Below are positions 8,372 through 15,973 of a DNA stretch of 64,000 nt, one piece after another. Position 1 is the first letter of the stretch. Every line of letters starts with the position of its first letter. The notes under the pieces were generated by a model. The model worked only from the letters and a program-made list of their open reading frames with translations, made no database searches and was not told the origin of the DNA. Made by a program: the position numbers and the translations under genes. Origin of the DNA: Chryseobacterium bernardetii (lineage in GTDB: Bacteria > Bacteroidota > Bacteroidia > Flavobacteriales > Weeksellaceae); NCBI RefSeq assembly GCF_003815975.1, contig NZ_CP033932.1:1837001-1901000 (forward strand), in the 5' to 3' direction.

Positions 8372-9079
8372 ATGAATAAAACTTTTGCAGAACAGGTTAT
8401 AGAGTTTAATAAAAATTTAATCTATTCAGGAAGGCTTCCTGATGGTTTCGAAGTCCTTAATCCGTATTTGGATAACCCGGAAACCATGCAGGTGATGCAA
8501 AAGTTTTATTACAAATATTACAACGATTCCAACAAAAGAAAATTTATTATTGGGATTAATCCTAGCCGTCATGGGGCAGGAGTAACAGGAGTTCCTTTTA
8601 CAGATACTAAAAGACTTGACAATGTATGCGGGATACAAATGAAATCTGCCCATACCCATGAAGTTTCTTCCGTATTTATGTACGATATGATTGAAGGTTA
8701 TGGAGGAACAGACCTGTTTTATAAAGACATTTACATTAACTCGCCATTTCCTTTGGCCATTGTAAGAAAAACAAAAAACGGCTTACTTAATGCGAATTAT
8801 TATGATGATAAAGCCCTCTTCCATGACGTGAAAGATTTCATGATTGAATCGCTAAAAAAGCATATCAGCCTGAATCTGGATACCTCAGAAGTTTTTGTTC
8901 TCGGTAAAAAGAATGCTGAATTTATTTCTAAACTTAATAATGAAGCACAGCTTTTCAATAGCATGACAGTTTTGGAACATCCACGGTATATTCAGCAATA
9001 TAAGTCAAAAGAAAAGCAACTGTACATAGATAAGTACATTTTAGCATTAAAAGATAAAACAACAAATCCCTTGAAATAG
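8372..9079 (+). CDS. SMUG2-family uracil-DNA glycosylase-like protein
   Basis: About 235 residues. The glycosylase fold motifs are GINPSRHGAGVTGVPFTDTK (near residue 62; the GINP loop binds the base) and LEHPRYIQQYK near the end (the His-containing loop). This matches the SMUG2 group of the uracil-DNA glycosylase superfamily, which removes deaminated bases in base-excision repair. The start is ATG 8372; a TTG two codons upstream is less likely. It follows the DUF4241 gene by 8 bases, and its stop codon lies inside its own terminator hairpin. Confidence 0.8.
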   Translation: MNKTFAEQVIEFNKNLIYSGRLPDGFEVLNPYLDNPETMQVMQKFYYKYYNDSNKRKFIIGINPSRHGAGVTGVPFTDTKRLDNVCGIQMKSAHTHEVSSVFMYDMIEGYGGTDLFYKDIYINSPFPLAIVRKTKNGLLNANYYDDKALFHDVKDFMIESLKKHISLNLDTSEVFVLGKKNAEFISKLNNEAQLFNSMTVLEHPRYIQQYKSKEKQLYIDKYILALKDKTTNPLK

Positions 9080-9095
9080 CATCAAGGGATTTTGT
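9060..9095 (+). terminator. Terminator overlapping the stop codon of the SMUG2-like gene
   Basis: ACAAATCCCTTGA pairs with TCAAGGGATTTTGT; the stop codon TAG (9077-9079) is in the loop. A T-rich tract follows. Confidence 0.75.
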
Positions 9096-9149
9096 CTTCA
9101 TGAATTAGAATCTTTATGGGAACAAGCTCGGATGTGAAACTTATAAAAA

Positions 9150-9977
9150 TTAGTTTTTAATAACTTTAGCAGACTCAGTTGCTGTTTTGATAAAATAAAC
9201 TCCTTTCGGTAATTCTGAAATATTAATTTCATTACTACCTTTCTGAACCTGAACTGTTTTCAGTATTCTGCCGTCAGTACTGTAAACTTTTACCTCCGAA
9301 TTCTTTTCAGAATCAATGGAAAGAGGCCCATGAGTCGGATTAGGATATATACTTATTTCTTTTTTTGAAATTGTATTTTCTGAAGTACCTAAGACAATGT
9401 TGCTGTCTTTAACCCAGGTGAAAGCATCCAGTCCAAGATAATAGTAATTCCCTCCAAGGGTAAGCCGAAGCTCATCTATAACAATATTGCTGTAGTTTTG
9501 TCCGTTGAGGTTGGTCATATCAATGAGTGTATAGCCATTAGTTGTACCTAAACTGGTTGCAAAATTATTGACTTTTGTAGTAGAAAATTTAGTAACTCCA
9601 CTCAGTTTTCCTGTTATGGTAAGAGTACCTGTAGCTACTTGATTTGACAGTTCATTTGCTACATACACCCAAAACCTATTTACCTTGAAAAGATTTGAGG
9701 TTGTTTTTATACTGAATGATGCATTGGGATTGGCAAGACTTACAAAATCTGTATTGTCAATATATCTGTTGTCCTTTGCTGTACCTCCCCATCCTGTATT
9801 AGGGAAAACTCCTATATCAAAAGTAGAGGTATGGGAAATAATATTAAACGTAACTCCATTATCAGTAAAACTGTTACTTCCCTGAGATTCGGTTTCAAAA
9901 GTTTCTGTACTGGTCTGCCCAAATGATAAAAGTGAAATGAGCAGACTACAAATGGTTAAAAAGGTAGTGCTTTTCAT
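9150..9977 (-). CDS. Secreted protein with type IX secretion (type A) sorting domain
   Basis: About 275 residues. Start chosen at MKSTTFLTICSLLISLLSFG, a clean signal peptide; upstream codons in frame would place 22 residues before it. The middle (TFNIISHTSTFDIGVFPNTG, FWVYVANELSNQ) is beta-rich and unrecognised, possibly carbohydrate-binding-like. The last 75 residues are a classic type A sorting domain: SIYPNPTHGPLSI, VKVYSTDGRILKTV, ISELPKGVYFIKT. The product should cross the inner membrane by Sec and the outer membrane by the type IX system, whose translocon gene sprA is at the end of this window. Confidence 0.85.
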   Translation of the reverse strand: MKSTTFLTICSLLISLLSFGQTSTETFETESQGSNSFTDNGVTFNIISHTSTFDIGVFPNTGWGGTAKDNRYIDNTDFVSLANPNASFSIKTTSNLFKVNRFWVYVANELSNQVATGTLTITGKLSGVTKFSTTKVNNFATSLGTTNGYTLIDMTNLNGQNYSNIVIDELRLTLGGNYYYLGLDAFTWVKDSNIVLGTSENTISKKEISIYPNPTHGPLSIDSEKNSEVKVYSTDGRILKTVQVQKGSNEINISELPKGVYFIKTATESAKVIKN

Positions 9978-10011
9978 GATTTTTGTTTTAAATATTAGGT
10001 TATAGTAGATA

Positions 10012-10560
10012 TTAATCCCGTGGAGGATAAATTCCTTCAACACAGATAATATAATTTAGTCCTAAATAAGGAGGCATATTGTTTACGGGAAGGCTCTGCC
10101 CTGTAAATGAAATAGACTTTGTATTCATTGTAGTGTCTGGGTCAGCATCTATAAAATTGGGCACTGCCTGAAAATTTCTCCCGTTAGGAATTCCTGTAAT
10201 AGCAAAAGAAGACGTAGTTGTGGGAGTTGTTATATTTGCATTCTGATTTGCTACTTTAAGTTGGAATCCTGCTCCAATACTTGGTAGGTTAGATACTAAA
10301 ATAGTGTTCTGAGTACTTCCTGCCACTACTCCTAAAGGATAGCTTTCCCCTGAATTTACATTTCCGGCTCCCAGTGCCATACGGCCTTTCAGGTTTGGCA
10401 AAGCAAAAGTGGTTATACCGTCTCCGCCATATGTAGTTCCTAATATAGAGAATAGCGCTGAATTTCTTGAAATGCTTATTAAGCTTCCATCACAAAACAT
10501 CCATCCTCTAGGGGCAAAGTTTCCTGCAAATAATTTAACGATTCCAATGTATTCGTCCAT
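10012..10560 (-). CDS. Phage tail collar domain (MdpB/microcystin-dependent-like) protein
   Basis: 182 residues beginning MDEYIGIVKLFAGNFAPRGW, followed by FCDGSLISISRNSALFSILG and TYGGDGITTFALPNLKGRM, the hallmark of the tail-collar / MdpB family. It ends in NNMPPYLGLNYIICVEGIYP, also typical. No signal peptide. In Bacteroidetes these genes stand alone or in groups outside prophages; no other phage gene is nearby. Function unknown. It lies 34 bases upstream of the sorting-domain gene on the same strand, so the two may be co-transcribed. Confidence 0.85.
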   Translation of the reverse strand: MDEYIGIVKLFAGNFAPRGWMFCDGSLISISRNSALFSILGTTYGGDGITTFALPNLKGRMALGAGNVNSGESYPLGVVAGSTQNTILVSNLPSIGAGFQLKVANQNANITTPTTTSSFAITGIPNGRNFQAVPNFIDADPDTTMNTKSISFTGQSLPVNNMPPYLGLNYIICVEGIYPPRD

Positions 10561-10758
10561 GGTAAAATTTTTTTAGACTTTAATGTTCTTACTCTGTTGA
10601 TGGCTTTTCAGATTCCGCCGTTTATTGGTTTTATTTCTAATCCAAAGGAACAACTAATAAGAAGGCTGTACTAGAGTAGAAAATACCAAATTGGGAATTG
10701 CGTATTTCTACGTAAAGGGATATTTTTCTATTTCTTGAAATTAGTTGTTTAATAGGAA

Positions 10759-10790
10759 TTTCCAGTTTCCATCTTTCCTCTTCCAGCCTA
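10759..10790. repeat. CTTCC-type dispersed repeat, copy 1
   Basis: The words TTTCCATCTTTCC and CTTCCAGCCT recur as TTCCATCTTCCAGCCT at 16787-16819, also between genes. Probably a short dispersed intergenic repeat. Confidence 0.4.
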
Positions 10791-10832
10791 AAAAATGTCT
10801 GCATTAAGTTTCTCTAAAACCGCTGTATTTAG

Positions 10833-10840
10833 TATTTTTG
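10833..10840 (+). promoter_or_regulatory. -7 box of the enoyl-CoA hydratase gene
   Basis: TATTTTTG is an exact match to TAnnTTTG, 22 bases before the ATG. No clear -33 TTTG is visible at the expected distance. Confidence 0.5.
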
Positions 10841-10862
10841 TAAGAATCCAATAAAAAATAAA

Positions 10863-11627
10863 ATGAACGAATTTGTAGTATCTGAAATTAAAAATAATAT
10901 TGCCGAAATTACTTTCGGAACCCCAAAAAGCAATTCTCTCCCAGGCGTAATTCTGGAAAAGCTGGCCCAAACTATTTTAGATGAAGGAGCTAAAGATGAG
11001 GTAAAAGCTATTTTAGTGAAAAGTGAAGGTGAGAAAGCATTCTGTGCAGGTGCTAGTTTTGATGAACTTCTTGCTATTGAGGAGCTTGAAGCTTCTACGA
11101 AATTCTTCGGTGGTTTTGCTAAAGTTCTGAATGCGATGAGAAACTGCGGAAAGATTGTTGTGGTAAGAGTTCAGGGAAAAACAACAGGTGGTGGAGTAGG
11201 TATTGCCTGTGGGGCAGATTATTGCTTTGCAACAAAAGATTCGGCATTGGCTCTTACAGAGATTAATTTAGGAATAGGTCCTTTCGTTATCGGCCCATAT
11301 GTAGAAAGAAAAATTGGTAAATCACAATTCTCGGCAATGGCTATTGATGCCGACTTCAGATCTGCTGAGTGGGCAGAACAGCATAATGTATATCATTCTG
11401 TTTCAGACAGTATTCAGGAAATGGATGAAAAACTAGAGAAGTTCTTACAGACTTTAGCCTCCAGGAGTAGTGATGCTTTAGCTTTAATTAAAAAAGTTTC
11501 ATGGGAAGGAACCGATCATTTCAATGAACTGATGCCGGCAAGAATCCACATGAGTGCAAGCCTCATTTTAGAGGATTCTGCAAAGAAAAATATTGAAGCC
11601 ATTAAAGAAAGGCTAAGAGCAAAATAA
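10863..11627 (+). CDS. Enoyl-CoA hydratase/isomerase (crotonase) family protein
   Basis: 254 residues, normal crotonase length. The first oxyanion-hole motif is EKAFCAGASFDELLA (near residues 57-71) and the second is KTTGGGVGIACGADYCFA (about 103-120); a catalytic Glu is plausible at LTEINLGIGPF. It hydrates or isomerises an enoyl-CoA. It is 3.4 kb from paaZ and transcribed separately. It could be a methylglutaconyl-CoA hydratase (leucine breakdown) or a PaaF/PaaG-like enzyme; the sequence does not decide. Confidence 0.85.
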   Translation: MNEFVVSEIKNNIAEITFGTPKSNSLPGVILEKLAQTILDEGAKDEVKAILVKSEGEKAFCAGASFDELLAIEELEASTKFFGGFAKVLNAMRNCGKIVVVRVQGKTTGGGVGIACGADYCFATKDSALALTEINLGIGPFVIGPYVERKIGKSQFSAMAIDADFRSAEWAEQHNVYHSVSDSIQEMDEKLEKFLQTLASRSSDALALIKKVSWEGTDHFNELMPARIHMSASLILEDSAKKNIEAIKERLRAK

Positions 11628-11651
11628 TTTTCTTCCATACAAAATATCAGG

Positions 11652-11685
11652 CCGTTGATTCTTTCAGCGGTTTTTTTATTGACAG
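11652..11685 (+). terminator. Terminator after the enoyl-CoA hydratase gene
   Basis: CCGTTGA...TTCAGCGG forms a short stem with one G-T pair, followed by seven Ts. Confidence 0.65.
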
Positions 11686-11738
11686 GAAATTGCTAAAACT
11701 TACTGTTGTTAGAAATTGAAACAGTTTTAATAAAAAAA

Positions 11739-11781
11739 TTTTGCAAATTCAAAATAAATTATAACTTTGTAATTCAAAGTT
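11739..11781 (+). promoter_or_regulatory. Promoter with overlapping perfect palindrome (operator), copy 1
   Basis: TTTTG (11739-11743), 18 bases, then TAACTTTG (11762-11769), an exact flavobacterial -7 box. The -7 box is embedded in the palindrome AACTTTGTAATTCAAAGTT (11763-11781; 7-bp arms, 5-base spacer). A bound dimer would block RNA polymerase. The same 19 bases recur at 13516-13534. Confidence 0.8.
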
Positions 11782-11787
11782 CTTTTT

Positions 11788-12405
11788 ATGAATGCGAAAA
11801 ATTATCACGAAGATTTGTCTCATATCCGTTCTATGATGGAACGTTCTTCCAGGTTTATTTCTTTGAGCGGGCTTTCCGGAGTGGTGGCAGGTATAGCAGC
11901 ACTTTTAGGCGCCGGATATGCCTATTTTGCTATGGAAAGTAAAAAAGTGGAATACATTAACGGAAACAGACTTAGCTTTACGCCGGCACTGGTGCAGGAA
12001 TTAGTCATTACAGGACTGGTGGTTCTGGTGGTTGCTGTTCTCAGTGGATATATTTTTACCGCCAATAAGAGTAAAAAGAAAGGGTTAAAGATCTGGGATG
12101 CCACTACCAGGAGACTTTTAGTTACCTTTGCAGTTCCGTTAGCTGCTGGAGGGATCTTTTGTGCTGCTCTTATCTATCATCATTTAGTAGTATGGGTTGC
12201 TCCTACTACTTTGATCTTCTATGGATTAGGCTTGATAAGTGCCGAAAGATACACTTTGCCGGATGTAAAATACCTGGGATATTGTGAAGTAATCCTCGGT
12301 TTATTTTCTTTGTTCTTTCTGGGCTGGGGATTATTTTTCTGGGCTGTAGGCTTTGGTATTTTGCATATAGTTTATGGGCTTATTATGCATAAGAAGTATC
12401 GATAA
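11788..12405 (+). CDS. Multi-pass inner-membrane protein of unknown function
   Basis: 205 residues with about six hydrophobic segments: LSGLSGVVAGIAALLGAGYA, VITGLVVLVVAVLSGYIFT, LLVTFAVPLAAGGIFCAALI, VWVAPTTLIFYGLGLIS, YCEVILGLFSLFFLGWGLFF and WAVGFGILHIVYGLI. The N-terminus (YHEDLSHIRSMMERSSRFI) is a short cytoplasmic segment. The start ATG is 7 bases after the operator palindrome. Its stop codon overlaps the next ATG (TAATG). Proteins of this type in flavobacteria are commonly paired with the small winged-helix regulator found 0.8 kb downstream. No biochemical role can be given. Confidence 0.8.
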   Translation: MNAKNYHEDLSHIRSMMERSSRFISLSGLSGVVAGIAALLGAGYAYFAMESKKVEYINGNRLSFTPALVQELVITGLVVLVVAVLSGYIFTANKSKKKGLKIWDATTRRLLVTFAVPLAAGGIFCAALIYHHLVVWVAPTTLIFYGLGLISAERYTLPDVKYLGYCEVILGLFSLFFLGWGLFFWAVGFGILHIVYGLIMHKKYR

Positions 12406-12935
12406 TGGGAATTGGTTTTGTCATATTATTCCACTTTTTTATTATAGCTGTTTTCAGTTTTATCTGTGCTGCAATAAGTTGTGTGCTTATTTGCTTCATC
12501 GGTGGAAAAGAAAAAAGAAGACGGAAAGTAATATTGGCGTTTATAGTTCCTTTTGTAGCATTTTATACTTTCTATATCGTTGGGATTATTGGTTTGTCGG
12601 TTGTATCAAAAAATAAAAAAGTAGATATCGGAATTGGTGATGCTTGGTATATTCCTTTAAAAAATAATCATCAACTATTATTTATAGATATTCCGGAACA
12701 AGCGAGCATTGGTAAAAATAATGGAGAAACTCAGATTTCAATGGTGGTAGAAATTGAAGAAAAAGGAAATCAGATTTTCGGAAAAACTTTTGATAACGAG
12801 TACTTTTTGTTGGATACAAAAACAGATATGGTAAAAAAGTTTGCTACAGAGAAAGAGTTGGTTGCCTTGCATTCAGATAAAAAACTTAAACTGGCGGATG
12901 TCACAGAATTTTATTCAGAAGAAAAGATCATATAA
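12405..12935 (+). CDS. Membrane protein with two to three N-terminal TM segments and a soluble domain
   Basis: 176 residues. Residues 4-32 and 42-67 are hydrophobic (FVILFHFFIIAVFSFICAAI; VILAFIVPFVAFYTFYIVGI) with a GGKEKRRRK cytoplasmic turn between. The rest is a soluble beta-rich domain (DAWYIPLKNNHQLLFIDIPE). It starts with an ATG overlapping the previous stop by one base, so translation is coupled. Family not recognised. Confidence 0.75.
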   Translation: MGIGFVILFHFFIIAVFSFICAAISCVLICFIGGKEKRRRKVILAFIVPFVAFYTFYIVGIIGLSVVSKNKKVDIGIGDAWYIPLKNNHQLLFIDIPEQASIGKNNGETQISMVVEIEEKGNQIFGKTFDNEYFLLDTKTDMVKKFATEKELVALHSDKKLKLADVTEFYSEEKII

Positions 12936-13024
12936 TGGGGTACTGGCCTCTGTTGATAGGATTTTTATCTCTCATAATAAGTGTTGGAGTGGTATATATA
13001 TTGAAGTTAATATTAATCTTTTAA
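12935..13024 (+). CDS. 29-residue single-TM microprotein
   Basis: ATG 12935 overlaps the preceding stop codon (TAATG), exactly as at 12405. The 29 codons encode MGYWPLLIGFLSLIISVGVV followed by YILKLILIF and a TAA: one transmembrane helix and almost nothing else. The coupled position in an operon of membrane proteins argues that it is translated. It could be a small subunit or modulator of the two proteins encoded just upstream. Confidence 0.55.
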   Translation: MGYWPLLIGFLSLIISVGVVYILKLILIF

Positions 13025-13203
13025 TATTTGAAAAAATATTACATGTGCCATAATAAGGCTTTCCGGAAGGAGAGAAGAATTATAATTCTTATTTTTGCAC
13101 CATTTTTTGAAACAAAAAGCTGTAAAACTGTTGTAGCATAGGATTAAAGTGAATGAAAATAGTTGCATTTGTGGCCGTTTCAGAACAAATAAGATAAATT
13201 AAA

Positions 13204-13494
13204 ATGATCAAAATTAGTCAACTCAATAAAGAATTTGAAAGCCGTGTAAGATTGGGAATTATGTCCGTTCTTATGGTCAACGACTGGGTTGATTTCTCTG
13301 AAATGAAATCACTGTTGGAAATTACTGACGGAAATCTTGCCAGTCACAGTAATGCACTTGAAAAAGCAGGCTATATTGAGGTGAAAAAAGAATTTGTAGG
13401 GAAGAAGCCTAAAACCTCTTATCGTGTTACCCAGAATGGGAGACAGGCTTTTACCGATCATTTGGATGCACTTGAAAAATTATTAGGACGATAG
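13204..13494 (+). CDS. Winged-helix transcriptional regulator (HTH_34 type)
   Basis: 96 residues consisting of one winged helix: FESRVRLGIMSVLMVNDWVD, LLEITDGNLASHSNALEKAG (recognition helix region) and the wing IEVKKEFVGKKPKTSYRVT. This is the MarR/ArsR-like small regulator family that Bacteroidetes keep beside membrane-protein genes. It lies between the two operons that carry the identical palindrome AACTTTGTAATTCAAAGTT, so it is the obvious candidate to bind it. No copy of the palindrome is seen before this gene, so autoregulation is not evident. Confidence 0.85.
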   Translation: MIKISQLNKEFESRVRLGIMSVLMVNDWVDFSEMKSLLEITDGNLASHSNALEKAGYIEVKKEFVGKKPKTSYRVTQNGRQAFTDHLDALEKLLGR

Positions 13495-13514
13495 TTCTAT
13501 ATTTTTTTGAAATT

Positions 13515-13534
13515 TAACTTTGTAATTCAAAGTT
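13515..13534 (+). promoter_or_regulatory. Operator palindrome with embedded -7 box, copy 2
   Basis: TAACTTTG (13515-13522) overlaps the palindrome AACTTTGTAATTCAAAGTT (13516-13534), identical to copy 1 at 11763-11781. No -33 TTTG is seen at the usual distance, so strength may differ between the two copies. Confidence 0.75.
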
Positions 13535-13567
13535 CTTTGTTTTAAATAAAATTAATGATTATATATT

Positions 13568-13873
13568 ATGAAAGATCGGGAAATTATAAACTTAAGCAAA
13601 TCAGTATTTGGATTGTGCTTTACAATCGGAAGTATTTGTCTTTTAGGAGGATTATTCAAGCAGGAATCGTTTGCTATCGCAGGCTATCTGCTGCTCATTT
13701 TTGCCACTCCTATCAACTTACTGTTTGTATTGTTTTTTCTGATTTTCGGATTTGTTAACAGATCCAGACTAAAAATCTGTGTAAAAGCTATTGGTATTCT
13801 TTCCATTAATATTCCTATTGCTGTTCTCTATGCTGCAATTGGCCTTTATATATTTTCTGATGGAAACTGGTAG
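13568..13873 (+). CDS. Small multi-pass membrane protein
   Basis: 101 residues with three hydrophobic segments: SVFGLCFTIGSICLLGGLF, AGYLLLIFATPINLLFVLFF and IGILSINIPIAVLYAAIGLY. It starts 34 bases after the second operator palindrome and so is presumably controlled with the 11.8-kb operon by the regulator encoded just upstream. A degraded sequence at 14418-14569 ends in a related LANIPIAALY segment. Function unknown. An overlapping 67-codon frame at 13555-13758 is treated as a shadow. Confidence 0.75.
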   Translation: MKDREIINLSKSVFGLCFTIGSICLLGGLFKQESFAIAGYLLLIFATPINLLFVLFFLIFGFVNRSRLKICVKAIGILSINIPIAVLYAAIGLYIFSDGNW

Positions 13874-13921
13874 TCTTTGTACCCTTATTAATTTGAAATC
13901 TTATTACTAAAATACATGATT

Positions 13922-14407
13922 ATGAAAAAAATACGTATTCAGTTTCTGCTTTTTGTGTACAATAAAACTCAAAAACTCTACAGGAAATACTTTAAAAAGA
14001 AAAAAAGGCAGTGGCAGTTCAATGAAAGGCAGCTCCTGGAATTCAGGGAAGATTCATTGGGAAGAAAATTAGGGGAATTCTACCATAAACATGGATTTTC
14101 AATGATTCCCAAAATGGAAAATCACGATGTACATCATCTTATTACTGATTGCGGCACCAACTTCGAGGATGAAATTGCCATGCAATACCTTTTGTTAGGA
14201 AACGGAAAGCTCAATGCCCATCTTTTGGCAGCTATTATCCTGGGAACCCTTATTCTGCCGGAATATAGCAAAATGTATATTAAAGCTTATAAGAAAGGGA
14301 AGACAATGAGAGCCTTTTACAAATGGGATTTCGAAGGTCTGTTGTGGCAAAATTTTGAGCATCTGAAAGACTTCATCCAGCAGAAAGAGACGGTTGTTCT
14401 TCATTAA
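13922..14407 (+). CDS. Coq4-family protein
   Basis: About 161 residues. The Coq4 metal-binding signature HDxxH-x11-E is intact (HDVHHLITDCGTNFEDE, residues about 61-77), followed by LLLGNGKLNAHLLAAIILG. The N-terminus is strongly basic (YRKYFKKKKRQW), suggesting peripheral membrane contact. In eukaryotes Coq4 acts on a ubiquinone precursor ring. Flavobacteria normally use menaquinone, so this homologue probably does something else. ATG 13916 two codons upstream is an alternative start. It is probably co-transcribed with the membrane protein before it. Confidence 0.75.
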   Translation: MKKIRIQFLLFVYNKTQKLYRKYFKKKKRQWQFNERQLLEFREDSLGRKLGEFYHKHGFSMIPKMENHDVHHLITDCGTNFEDEIAMQYLLLGNGKLNAHLLAAIILGTLILPEYSKMYIKAYKKGKTMRAFYKWDFEGLLWQNFEHLKDFIQQKETVVLH

Positions 14408-14417
14408 AACGATTAAT

Positions 14418-14569
14418 ATGGAAAATGTAAAATTCAGCGCTATCGGGAAGTACACTTTTCTTATTTCTTTTGGTATGGAGAAAAGTCTTTCGGTAATTCT
14501 GTTCTCCTTTTATTGGCCAATATTCCCATTGCAGCACTATATCTCATGGTCATTTTCAACTTTTATTAA
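14418..14569 (+). pseudogene. Possible remnant of a small membrane-protein gene
   Basis: From ATG 14418 one frame reads MENVKFSAIGKYTFLISFG; the overlapping +2 frame reads FWYGEKSFGNSVLLLLANIP then IAALYLMVIFNFY and stops at 14567-14569. The second part resembles the end of the 13568-13873 protein (SINIPIAVLYAAIGLYIF). A single frameshift near 14465 would join them. It could instead be chance similarity between hydrophobic stretches. Confidence 0.35.
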
Positions 14570-14593
14570 CTCAACTTTTCAACTTTATATCTT

Positions 14594-15964
14594 ATGAAAA
14601 CACATCATTATATATTTCTTACAACAGCCCTGTTTGTTGCCCTGTTTTATAATCAGGATTTAGGGCTGAATTTTGGTATTCTTGGAATTCTATATGCTGT
14701 TCTGAATTTCTTCAAAACACCTGGGAAAAATAAAACCAGAACCTTTTATATCCTTACAGTAACAAGTATACTTTCCGGGATTGCGTTTGCTTGGTATGGA
14801 GACTTCCCTTCATTTCTGGCAGTAGCAGCTTCACTTCTTTTGCTGGCTTATAAATCAAGGAACAGAAAAATGAAGATACTCTTTCTGATTCCTGTTTTTA
14901 TAACAAATGTTCTTACCTCAATTTGCAGGATTTTTATGTTTGATAAATGGCTGTCTCAGAGAAACGTTTCGGGAATGTGGCAGAAGATGATGGCTTTTGT
15001 ACTTATCCCATTCACTCTTATTTCCGTTTTCTTTGGAGTTTATGCAGCAGGAAGCGACCATTTTGCAGCTCTTTTCACAGATTATGAACTGGATCTCAAT
15101 CTTTGGCAGATTTTCTGTCTTTCTATTTTAGGATTTTTTATTGCATTCAATTTCTGGAATTATGCTGTTGAAAAACTGATTTACAAAAATCATCACTATT
15201 TGGATAATGACTTTCATAAAAGCAGTCAGGAACCTAAAGCAACTTATTCATTCCTTGATCTGGATGCTGAAAGAACGAGTGGGATCGTATCTTTCTTTTG
15301 CCTGAATATTTTGCTGGTCTTTTTCATCATTACTTACAATTATGAACAGTTTTATGAAGTCTCAAAAACACCAGTTCAGCTTTCGGAAGAGACCCATGAA
15401 CGTGTCAATGCTGTAATTATGTCAATTGTAATGGCTATTCTTGTAATAATGTTCTACTTTAAATCAGGATTCAACTTTGACCCTAAAGCCAAATTGCTGA
15501 AAGTTTTAGCTAAAATCTGGATTATGCTGAATGCTGTTTTAATCCTGTCGGCGGCAGCCAAAAACTATGAATATATTTCCAATTATGCCTTTACCTATAA
15601 AAGACTGGGGGTTTTTGCCTTCCTTCTTTTATCTCTGGCAGGGCTTGGCTTAACATTTATTAAAATTCAGAGGAAAAAAAGGAACGCCTTCCTGTTCAAT
15701 ACAATGGCATGGTACTTTTATGGAACCATTCTGATATGCAGCTATATCAACTGGGGTGGTTTTATTACCTCACAGAATATAGCCCGTAAAAACTTTGATT
15801 TAAATTATCATTACACATCGGTTAATTTCAATGAAAGAAGCCTGATACAATATGCAGCCCAAAAAAATAATCAAAAGCTTAAGACAGGTCTTCAGAATAA
15901 AATAAAGGAAGAAAAATCAAAATCTTTCCTTTCAAAAATTATTTATTATCAAACCATCAAATAA
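14594..15964 (+). CDS. DUF4173-type multi-pass membrane protein
   Basis: 456 residues with about ten hydrophobic segments spread over the first 400 residues. The region ERVNAVIMSIVMAILVIMFY followed by FKSGFNFD matches the conserved core of DUF4173 (formerly grouped with DUF4153). The C-terminus (residues about 400-456) is soluble and basic. Normal length. It is followed after 9 bases by the DUF1361 gene, so the two form an operon. Role unknown. Confidence 0.75.
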   Translation: MKTHHYIFLTTALFVALFYNQDLGLNFGILGILYAVLNFFKTPGKNKTRTFYILTVTSILSGIAFAWYGDFPSFLAVAASLLLLAYKSRNRKMKILFLIPVFITNVLTSICRIFMFDKWLSQRNVSGMWQKMMAFVLIPFTLISVFFGVYAAGSDHFAALFTDYELDLNLWQIFCLSILGFFIAFNFWNYAVEKLIYKNHHYLDNDFHKSSQEPKATYSFLDLDAERTSGIVSFFCLNILLVFFIITYNYEQFYEVSKTPVQLSEETHERVNAVIMSIVMAILVIMFYFKSGFNFDPKAKLLKVLAKIWIMLNAVLILSAAAKNYEYISNYAFTYKRLGVFAFLLLSLAGLGLTFIKIQRKKRNAFLFNTMAWYFYGTILICSYINWGGFITSQNIARKNFDLNYHYTSVNFNERSLIQYAAQKNNQKLKTGLQNKIKEEKSKSFLSKIIYYQTIK

Positions 15965-15973
15965 TAAGAAAAC

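Larger units (their letters stand above)
10561..10862. other. Intergenic region between divergent genes
   Basis: No coding sequence seen. It holds a partly palindromic stretch near 10697-10715 (GCGTATTTCTACGTAAA), a CTTCC-rich repeat (10759-10790) and a -7-like box before the next gene. Confidence 0.5.

Noticed and set aside
10012..10560. Tail-collar protein as sign of a prophage
   Set aside because: No other phage gene, integrase or attachment site is nearby; such genes are common outside prophages in Bacteroidetes.
11706..11942. 78-codon frame overlapping the operator and the start of the membrane-protein gene
   Set aside because: It is a shadow frame; the 11788-12405 frame has clear TM segments and its start follows the promoter.
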